From: Paraconexibacter antarcticus
Lineage (GTDB): Bacteria; Actinomycetota; Thermoleophilia; Solirubrobacterales; Solirubrobacteraceae
Direction: 5' to 3'
Assembly (NCBI RefSeq): GCF_024220175.1
Contig: NZ_CP098502.1
Coordinates: forward strand, 682,001-746,000
Length of the DNA stretch: 64,000 bases
The translations under genes were made by a program, and so were the position numbers. Shown piece after piece: positions 58,798-64,000 of the stretch. Position 1 is the first letter of the stretch. Every line of letters begins with the position of its first letter. The notes under the pieces are model-generated. The model searched no databases and was not told the origin of the DNA. It worked only from the letters and a program-made list of their open reading frames with translations.

Positions 58798-59947
58798 CGG
58801 CAGCCGCACGCGCCGCGTGCCGACGCTCGAAGTCCGAAGGCACGTCCGCGTCGACGGGTCGGTGACCGAGACGTGGTCGGTCCGCTACTACGACGTGAAA
58901 GGGCGCCGGCTGCGGATGGTCTGTCGCTCGCGCGAGCACGCGGACTTCGAGCGGGCGCGGCTCGCCCTCAAGGCCGCGGCCTACGCGCCGCCCCCGCCCG
59001 GCGACGAGCCGGACGGGACGACGAAGCTCGCGTCCTTCTGGCCGGTGTGGGTCGCCGACGCCCGCGCCCGCATCCAGCCCGAGACGGTCGACCAGCACGT
59101 GCGCGTGTGGGAGAACCGCGTCGAGCCGCGCTTCGGCGAGATGGAGCTGCGGCGCATCAAGCCGCGCATGGTCGCCCAGTGGCGGGCCGAGCTCCTCGCC
59201 GACGGCGGCGCCGAGGCCGTGCGCAAGGCGATGAATCTGCTGCAGGCGATGTTCACCGTCGCCGTCGAGTGGGGCGAGGCCGACGCCAACCCCGTCACCG
59301 CCGTACGCAAACCGAAGCAGGGGAGGCGCCGGGTCGTCGAGCCGCTGGCGCCCGAGGCCGTCGAGGCGATCCGCGCGCAGCTGCTCGCCGTCGATGACTT
59401 CCGCTCGGCGACCATGGTCAGCGTGCTCGCCTACGCCGGGCTGCGGCCGGGGGAGATGCTCGGCCTGGAGGGCCGGCACATCCGCGAGCGCACGATGCTC
59501 GTCGACCAGGCCGTCGCCCACGGCCGGCTCAAGGTCCAGAAGACCGGGCGCATCTACCGGACCGTCGACCTCTTCCCGCTGCTCCGCAACGACCTCTTGG
59601 CGCGGCAGTCCGTCTGTGGCAAGTCGGGTCCGCTGCTGTTCGGCCGGGACGACGGCCAGCCGTGGCGACTCGACGACTGGAACAACTGGCGCAACCGCTG
59701 CTTCCACAAGGCCAGCCGCGCGGCCGGCCTCGGGATGCCGCGCCCGTATGACCTGCGCCACTCATTCGCCTCGCTGCTCATCCGCGAGCAGCGCCAGTCG
59801 ATCGTCGACCTCGCCGACCAGCTCGGCCACGCCCCCACCATGACGCTCGACACCTACTCCCACGTCATGCGCGAGCACCGCGGCGCGCCGCCGCGGGAGG
59901 CGGAGGGCTGGATACGTGAGGCGCGGCGGAACGCGGGGACGGTCTGA
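58784..59947 (+). CDS. int: Tyrosine-type site-specific integrase
   Basis: A 387-residue recombinase. The arm-binding/SAM-like N-terminal domain (about residues 75-175; FWPVWVADARARIQPETVDQHVRVWENR) precedes the catalytic domain with Arg in LAYAGLRPGEML, YDLRHSFASLL, LGHAPTMTLDTYSHV (His and nucleophile Tyr). All core residues are readable, so it should be active. ATG 58784 overlaps the excisionase-like gene. Next to tRNA-Thr once the IS66 is discounted (about 500 bp), as is common for tRNA-targeting elements. Confidence 0.93.
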   Translation: MATRNGSRTRRVPTLEVRRHVRVDGSVTETWSVRYYDVKGRRLRMVCRSREHADFERARLALKAAAYAPPPPGDEPDGTTKLASFWPVWVADARARIQPETVDQHVRVWENRVEPRFGEMELRRIKPRMVAQWRAELLADGGAEAVRKAMNLLQAMFTVAVEWGEADANPVTAVRKPKQGRRRVVEPLAPEAVEAIRAQLLAVDDFRSATMVSVLAYAGLRPGEMLGLEGRHIRERTMLVDQAVAHGRLKVQKTGRIYRTVDLFPLLRNDLLARQSVCGKSGPLLFGRDDGQPWRLDDWNNWRNRCFHKASRAAGLGMPRPYDLRHSFASLLIREQRQSIVDLADQLGHAPTMTLDTYSHVMREHRGAPPREAEGWIREARRNAGTV

Positions 59948-60312
59948 TGGGGCGGCGCGGGAGGGGGCGGTCGGCGTCGGCGGGTGGCTCTGCTGAGGCC
60001 GCTGTCGACGTTCCCGCGGGAACGTCGACGCGCGATCACATGGCGCGGGTGCGCGTGAGTGACGACGTCTGGGCGGACTTCCGCGCGGCCGCCGGCGACC
60101 GCCCGCTCTCATCGCTGCTCGCCGAGCTCGTCGAGGACGAGGTCCGCCGCCATCGCCGCGAGCGGCTCGAGGCCGGCGCCGTGGAGGACCGCGAGCTCGT
60201 CGACGCGCTCGACGAAGCGCGGGAGCTCCACGCCGACCTCACCGCCGTCGTCGCCCGCCTGGAGCGCCGGCTCCACCACCCGCGTCCGGCGCCGCTGGAC
60301 GTCTACGAGTAG
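59947..60312 (+). CDS. Ribbon-helix-helix-like small regulatory protein
   Basis: A frame of 121 residues. From an internal ATG at 60040 it reads ARVRVSDDVWADFRAAAGDRPLSSLLAELVEDEVRRH, resembling a ribbon-helix-helix DNA-binding domain, followed by a helical dimer or coiled-coil tail. The 59947 start overlaps the integrase stop by one base (TGATG) but adds a low-complexity Gly/Ala/Arg stretch. The perfect palindrome at 60004-60029, just before the 60040 ATG, favours the shorter protein with autoregulation. Partner toxin not seen. Confidence 0.65.
   Translation: MGRRGRGRSASAGGSAEAAVDVPAGTSTRDHMARVRVSDDVWADFRAAAGDRPLSSLLAELVEDEVRRHRRERLEAGAVEDRELVDALDEARELHADLTAVVARLERRLHHPRPAPLDVYE
60004..60029. 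promoter_or_regulatory. Perfect 26-bp palindrome, operator candidate
   Basis: The sequence from GTCGACGTTCCCG through CGGGAACGTCGAC is an uninterrupted perfect palindrome, ending 10 bp before the ATG at 60040 of the ribbon-helix-helix frame. Its placement suits autoregulation. Confidence 0.6.
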
Positions 60313-60405
60313 ACGAGGCATCAGCGATGCAAGTGTGTGCGCTTCTTGGTGGTGGTCCGCCGGCGGGCCGTGAGGGCTTGGGCCGACTGCGTCTGCGGCG
60401 CGGGC

Positions 60406-60411
60406 TACGGT
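60406..60411 (+). promoter_or_regulatory. Candidate -10 hexamer (TACGGT) for the 131-residue ORF
   Basis: Lies 7 nt before the ATG at 60419. Confidence 0.4.
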
Positions 60412-60418
60412 GCGGCTG

Positions 60419-60814
60419 ATGGCGGGCATGTCGTTGCTGCGAGAGCTGAAGGTCGCGGTCCTCGAGGAAGAGATGCGGCTGTACCGCGTGTGCGGTCCGC
60501 GGGACGACGAGGCGTTCGAGGACGCGCTGCGGTCGCACTACGAACTGGGCCGACCGCCGCGCGGGCCGGAGAACCGAGCGGCCGCGATCCACATGGCGCT
60601 GTCGATGTTCGACACGGCGCGGGGTGCGCACGACCTGGCGATCCGCGTGCCGAAGCTCGGCGGCCACGTCGCGGTCATCGACCTGCAGCCGGACTTTGGT
60701 ATCTGCGTCTCGAAGACCGGCGGTCCCGCACACTGGTCCGTCTGGGGGCGACCCGCTCAGCTTGCAGCCTGCGTGACCGATGTTGTGCAGGTAGACGACT
60801 TGGACCTATCCTGA
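60419..60814 (+). CDS. Hypothetical protein of the integrative element
   Basis: A 131-residue soluble protein with an N-terminal helix (SLLRELKVAVLEEEMRLYRV), a central AIHMALSMFDTARGAHDLAI segment and a mixed C-terminal part with aromatic residues (GGPAHWSVWGRP). No family recognised. ATG at 60419 is favoured over GTG 60410 by the upstream TAnnnT hexamer. Confidence 0.6.
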   Translation: MAGMSLLRELKVAVLEEEMRLYRVCGPRDDEAFEDALRSHYELGRPPRGPENRAAAIHMALSMFDTARGAHDLAIRVPKLGGHVAVIDLQPDFGICVSKTGGPAHWSVWGRPAQLAACVTDVVQVDDLDLS

Positions 60815-60825
60815 AGACAGGTTCG

Positions 60826-61029
60826 ATGCACATGACCTACTCGATCTTCGACGGCACCGGCAATCTCATCGACGCGTTCACCGATCGCGCCGCCGCCCTC
60901 GACTGTCTGGCCGGCATCGCCCAAGCCGAACCCGCTGCCGCCGACGAGGTCTTCCTCATCGCGCAGAACGACGCGGGCGAGACGGTCGGCGAGACCGTCT
61001 TTGCCTCGTCCGTGTCCGTTCCGGCGTAG
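60826..61029 (+). CDS. Small hypothetical protein
   Basis: A 67-residue acidic protein: YSIFDGTGNLIDAFTDRAAALDCLAGIAQ then EPAAADEVFLIAQNDAGETV. The pattern of a short beta-hairpin followed by a helix resembles small uncharacterised actinobacterial proteins. TATCCT at 60807-60812 could serve as -10 with a very short leader. Two in-frame ATGs (60826, 60832) are possible. Confidence 0.55.
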   Translation: MHMTYSIFDGTGNLIDAFTDRAAALDCLAGIAQAEPAAADEVFLIAQNDAGETVGETVFASSVSVPA

Positions 61030-61233
61030 CGGAGCACCCCAGGCGCGGCCTAGGAGCAGCACTGCCTCGGGGCAACATGCGCTCTCGCGTTCGCGCGATA
61101 GGAGAAGCGGCGCCCCGCAATCCGAGAGCACCGGTCGTCGTCCAAGGCAGTAGTCCGGGGCGTTCGGCAGTTGCTCAATAGGTTGCGCCCGGCCGGCTGC
61201 TGATGGCGACTTGCATGTGGACGCCCGGCCCAA

Positions 61234-61251
61234 CGGTCGCGCGCGCGACCG
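61234..61251 (-). terminator. GC hairpin after the minus-strand operon
   Basis: CGGTCGCGC and GCGCGACCG form a perfect 18-bp palindrome, extended by CCCGG/CCGGG outside a small bulge, 5 bp beyond the stop of the monooxygenase-like gene. Confidence 0.5.
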
Positions 61252-61256
61252 CCGGG

Positions 61257-61985
61257 TCAACGGGTGGTGCCGGGATGCTCGGGGAGCGCGGGCCGGTCGA
61301 TGCCTAGGCTGCCGGTGCTGGCCAGCGGGCGGACCTGGAGGTAGACGCCGGCTTCGTGCGTGTCCTCGGCGCGGGCGCGCTTCATGGCCGGGGCGTGGCC
61401 GCCGGGCGCGTAGGCGAAGTCCTGCGCCTCGGAGAGGGTGCTCCAGATGCTCACGGAGGTGTTCTCGAACGGTGGCCGTGAGTGGATGTCGATGCTGCCG
61501 CGGTGGCCGGGGTGGTGGGCGGCGCGGCTGGCGGCGTGGACGTTGTCGCGCAGGAAGCCGGCGAGGTTGCCGCGCTTCACCAGCCCGTGGACCACGACGA
61601 CCAGCGGTTCGTCGCGCGCGATCGGCGCACTCCCTGCGTCGCTCGGCCGCCACCCGAACCAGGTGTCGTCGGGGTGCTCGGTCCGGGCCCGGGCGACCTC
61701 GCCGTCGAGCCGGTAGTCGCCCGGTCCGCCGGCGGCGGCGCCGAACGGCCCCGCCCAGGCGGCCTCGGCGGCCTCGAGCGAGTCCCAGGCCAGCAGCAGG
61801 CAGGTGCCGAGCGGCTTGGGGACGATCTCGTAGGTGCCGCTGTTGGCGTAGTTCACCGTCGCCTGGCGCAGGCCCGGGACGGGCCGCGCGAGGGCCGCCC
61901 TGAGCTGCCGCCGCCGGGACGGCGTCTGGCGCACGGTGTGGGTGTAGACGTCGATCGTGAGGACGTCGGCGGACGGGGTGGTCAT
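61257..61985 (-). CDS. Spheroidene monooxygenase (CrtA)-like protein
   Basis: A 242-residue protein probably of two ferredoxin-like alpha/beta-barrel halves. The C-terminal half has SIWSTLSEAQDFAYAPGGHAPAMKRAR, resembling the CrtA-type monooxygenase signature (SLWxS...FAY...H). The first half (TIDVYTHTVRQTPSRRRQL...LLLAWDSLEAAEAAW) also matches. CrtA acts on carotenoids, but homologues occur outside carotenoid clusters and no carotenoid gene is seen here, so substrate is unknown. ATG overlaps the stop of the upstream oxidoreductase gene. Confidence 0.7.
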   Translation of the reverse strand: MTTPSADVLTIDVYTHTVRQTPSRRRQLRAALARPVPGLRQATVNYANSGTYEIVPKPLGTCLLLAWDSLEAAEAAWAGPFGAAAGGPGDYRLDGEVARARTEHPDDTWFGWRPSDAGSAPIARDEPLVVVVHGLVKRGNLAGFLRDNVHAASRAAHHPGHRGSIDIHSRPPFENTSVSIWSTLSEAQDFAYAPGGHAPAMKRARAEDTHEAGVYLQVRPLASTGSLGIDRPALPEHPGTTR

Positions 61986-63220
61986 GCGCCGCGCCGGCGC
62001 TTGAGGATGTTCGTGCCGTCGCGGCGCAGCGCGGCCAGGACGGCGCGCCGCGGCCCGTACCCGGGGTCGGGCTGCTTGCCCGCGGCGAGCCGGTGGAGCT
62101 GGTGCTGCGTCCACCACAGGTCGGCGATCGAGTCGAGCTTCTTGATCCCGATGGTCTTGAGCTCGAAGGCGGAGCGCGTGGTGCCCGGGCTGCGCAGGAG
62201 CGCGGCGGGGAGGTCGGGTTGCAGGGCGAGCGGGCGGGCGAGGCCGACGAGGTCGGTGGCGCCGCCGGCGACCGCGTCCGTCATGCCGGCGCCGCTGCGG
62301 AAGCCGCCGGTGACGAGCAGCGGGATCGTGGTCGTGCTCCGTACGCGCTCGGCGAAGTCGAGGAAGAACGCCTCGCGGCGGCGGGTGCTCTCGGAGGTGC
62401 CGCCGTCGTAGAGGGCGGGGGACTCGTAGGTGCCGCCGGAGATCTCGAGCAGGTCGACCGGCTCCTTGTCGAGCTCGGCGATGACGCCCAGGGACTCCTC
62501 CTCGGTGAAGCCGCCGCGCTGGAAGTCGGCGGAGTTGAGCTTGATCGCGAGGATGCGGTCCGGGCCGATCGCGGCGCGGACGGCGCGGGTGACTTCGAGC
62601 AGGAAGCGGCGGCGGCGTTCGGGGTCGCCGCCCCACTCGTCGGCGCGCAGGTTCGTCAGCGGCGAGAGGAACTGGCTGATGAGGTAGCCGTGGGCGGCGT
62701 GGATCTCGACGCCGTCGAAGCCGGCCGCGACGCTGACGCGTGCCGCCTCCGCGAAGCGCGCGATGAGTTCGTGGATCTCCGCGCCGGTGAGCGCGCGCGG
62801 CTTGGCGAACGCCGGCCCGACGTCCACCTGAACGGCGCTGGGCGCGACGGCGCGCTCAGAGAGGCCGGCGAGGGTCTGGCGGCCGGGGTGGTTGATCTGG
62901 ACGATCGCGGCGGCGCCGGCGGCCTTGGCGGCGGTGGCCCAGCGGCGGAGCGCGGGGAGGTCGCGCTCGTCCTCGACGACGACGTTCAGCGGCTCGCCGA
63001 GCGAGCGACGGTCGATCATCACGTTGCCGGTGATGAGCAGGCCGGCGCCGCCGCGCGCCCAGGTGCCGTAGAGGCGCTCGAGCTGCGGGGTCGGGGCGTG
63101 GGCGCGGTCGGCGAGCTGCTCGCTCATCGCCGCCTTGACCAGGCGGTTCTTGAGGACGGCGCCGCCGGGCAGCGTGAGCGGCGTGCCGAGGACGGCGGTG
63201 TCGGGGGTCGTGGCGGTCAT
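61982..63220 (-). CDS. Old yellow enzyme-family NADH:flavin oxidoreductase
   Basis: A 412-residue FMN-dependent TIM-barrel enzyme. It has LKNRLVKAAMSEQLAD, IVQINHPGRQT, DGVEIHAAHGYLISQFLSPLTN with the DEWGG segment after it, and LLVTGGFRS. The HAAHGYL motif carries the substrate-binding His pair. No C-terminal iron-sulfur/NADH domain, so it is a single-domain ene-reductase-like protein, with an extra C-terminal tail of about 60 residues. Likely reduces activated C=C bonds. It overlaps both neighbours by 4 bp. Confidence 0.92.
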   Translation of the reverse strand: MTATTPDTAVLGTPLTLPGGAVLKNRLVKAAMSEQLADRAHAPTPQLERLYGTWARGGAGLLITGNVMIDRRSLGEPLNVVVEDERDLPALRRWATAAKAAGAAAIVQINHPGRQTLAGLSERAVAPSAVQVDVGPAFAKPRALTGAEIHELIARFAEAARVSVAAGFDGVEIHAAHGYLISQFLSPLTNLRADEWGGDPERRRRFLLEVTRAVRAAIGPDRILAIKLNSADFQRGGFTEEESLGVIAELDKEPVDLLEISGGTYESPALYDGGTSESTRRREAFFLDFAERVRSTTTIPLLVTGGFRSGAGMTDAVAGGATDLVGLARPLALQPDLPAALLRSPGTTRSAFELKTIGIKKLDSIADLWWTQHQLHRLAAGKQPDPGYGPRRAVLAALRRDGTNILKRRRGA

Positions 63221-64000
63221 CGGGACTCCGTGGCGGTGGTGATAGATCCGAGCGCGATCGCGCGGCGGACGGTGCGGGGGCGGAAGGCGAGGCGCTCGAC
63301 CACGGCCTGGACCGCGCCGGCCGCGAACGGCGTCGCGCGGTGGGCGCGCGGGACGGTGAGCCGCGCCGAGCGGTGCTCGATCGCGCGGACGACGTCGGCG
63401 ACGACCGCGTCGAGCTCGACGGTCCGGAAGACGCCGGTGAAGTCGCGGACGAGCGCGACCGCCGCGGGGCTGTCGAGGCCGCCGGCGATCAGCGGGGTGC
63501 GGAAGATCGCCGGATGGACGGAGCCGACGGTGACGCCGGCCGGCCGCAGCTCCAGGCGCAGGACGTCGCACAGCGCGGCGACCGCGGCCTTGCTCGCAGC
63601 GTAGCCACCGAGCAGTGGCGGGTGCACGTAGGCGATCAGCGAAGAGAGCGCGACGAGGTGGCCCTGCCGGGCGGCGACGTGCGGCGCGGCGGCCCTCAGC
63701 GCGCGCCACACGCCGCCGAGGTTGATGTCGATGACGCGGTCCCACTCGGCCGCGCTGGTGGCCGTCATCGTCTTCACCGGGCCCAGTACGCCGGCGCCGG
63801 CGACCGCGACGTCGATGCCGCCGAAGTGCGCGCGGACCTCGGCCATCACGCGCTCCAGATACGCGAGGTCGGTGACGTCGGCCGCCCAGCCGCGAGCGAC
63901 GTCGGCGCCGCCGAGGGCGTCGGCCTGCGCGGCGAGCGCGTCCGCGTCGAGGTCGAGCAGGGCGAGGTACGCGCCGCGCTCGCGCAGCGCCTGCGCGAGC
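63217..64000 (-). CDS. Short-chain dehydrogenase/reductase, 5' end beyond the right edge
   Basis: At least 260 residues of a classical SDR; the frame is open to the window edge and the nucleotide-binding TGxxxGxG motif must lie just outside. Visible are LLDLDAD (NAD(P) specificity strand), VAVAGAGVLGP (NAG-type motif), DINLGGVWRAL, VALSSLIAY (catalytic Ser) and GYAASKAAVAAL (Tyr and Lys). The C-terminal extension with a RHRSARLTVPR-like sequence resembles lipid- or retinol-type SDRs. First gene visible in the SDR / old-yellow-enzyme / CrtA-like operon. Confidence 0.9.
   Translation of the reverse strand, partial: LAQALRERGAYLALLDLDADALAAQADALGGADVARGWAADVTDLAYLERVMAEVRAHFGGIDVAVAGAGVLGPVKTMTATSAAEWDRVIDINLGGVWRALRAAAPHVAARQGHLVALSSLIAYVHPPLLGGYAASKAAVAALCDVLRLELRPAGVTVGSVHPAIFRTPLIAGGLDSPAAVALVRDFTGVFRTVELDAVVADVVRAIEHRSARLTVPRAHRATPFAAGAVQAVVERLAFRPRTVRRAIALGSITTATESR

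Larger units (their letters stand above)
56757..61230. mobile_element. Probable tRNA-Thr-associated integrative element (boundaries approximate)
   Basis: Starting at the 3' end of tRNA-Thr are an IS66 insertion, excisionase-like gene, tyrosine integrase, ribbon-helix-helix protein and two ORFans, all on the plus strand, before chromosomal-type genes resume on the minus strand. No direct repeat of the tRNA 3' end was found in the remaining window, so the right boundary and present mobility are unknown; it may be a remnant. Confidence 0.5.

Noticed and set aside
58784-60312. Toxin-antitoxin pair around the ribbon-helix-helix gene
   Set aside because: No toxin-like partner (PIN, RelE, Fic or HipA motif) is encoded beside it; the next gene has no such motif.

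Overview
The window is very GC-rich, compactly coded DNA, almost certainly from an actinobacterium. The gene set (MptA/FolE2-type GTP cyclohydrolase, secreted proteins with DRVDG repeats, an apparent prevalence of leaderless promoters) suggests class Thermoleophilia, order Solirubrobacterales. That placement is an inference from gene content; no rRNA lies in the window. All annotation was done by reading the sequence, without database searches.

Layout. (1) 1-10,900: a tightly overlapping plus-strand operon holding a Dpp-type ABC importer (permease, lipoprotein, permease), a metallo-beta-lactamase-fold protein, two DUF1989 proteins (UAAP1/UAAP2, the carboxyguanidine deiminase family), the carboxyltransferase part of a urea/guanidine carboxylase, allophanate hydrolase, a broken acetamidase and RidA. 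It reads as a nitrogen-scavenging operon for guanidine or a related compound. (2) 10,880-24,850: mixed housekeeping and signalling genes: lipoprotein, EamA transporter, murB, AraC regulator, an H-NOX/histidine kinase/response regulator cluster, a zinc peptidase, a DsbA-fold protein, an orphan D12 DNA adenine methylase, a secreted repeat protein, a TPP enzyme, a LysE exporter and a VanW-family protein. (3) 24,850-42,120: a decayed saccharopine dehydrogenase, metallophosphoesterase, renalase-like oxidase, YqgE, MFS, Tim44-like and PilZ proteins, an alpha/beta hydrolase, FAH protein, M32 peptidase, clpP, an aldo/keto reductase, an RhtA-like exporter, pgsA, folE2/mptA and the principal sigma factor. 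(4) 42,120-51,470: tRNA-Tyr, a fatty-acid desaturase with two TetR regulators, then an assimilatory nitrate/nitrite operon (nirB, nirD and a nitrate reductase fused to its own NADH-dehydrogenase module). (5) 51,470-56,760: hydrolase, FUSC-type exporter, lipoprotein FKBP isomerase, response-regulator debris, Nudix hydrolase, CoA-binding protein and tRNA-Thr. (6) 56,757-about 61,230: accessory DNA next to tRNA-Thr: an intact IS66-family element with an exact 8-bp target duplication, then an excisionase-like gene, tyrosine integrase, ribbon-helix-helix protein and two ORFans. (7) 61,230-64,000: a minus-strand SDR / old-yellow-enzyme / monooxygenase-like operon cut by the right edge.

How the genes work together: regions 1 and 4 are both nitrogen-acquisition systems delivering ammonium. 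The H-NOX, kinase and receiver protein are translationally coupled and form a likely nitric-oxide-sensing unit.

Structures beyond the genes include two families of intergenic palindromic repeats (43 bp, three copies; 37 bp, two copies) placed at gene 3' ends, mostly between convergent genes. A recurring TAnnnT hexamer lies 6-8 nt before ten start codons, consistent with leaderless mRNAs; in two of these, and also at the H-NOX promoter, the hexamer shares its first three bases with the TAG stop codon of the upstream gene. There is also an 18-bp operator-like palindrome between tetR and nirB, a perfect 26-bp palindrome in the mobile element, and several genes broken by indels or internal deletions.
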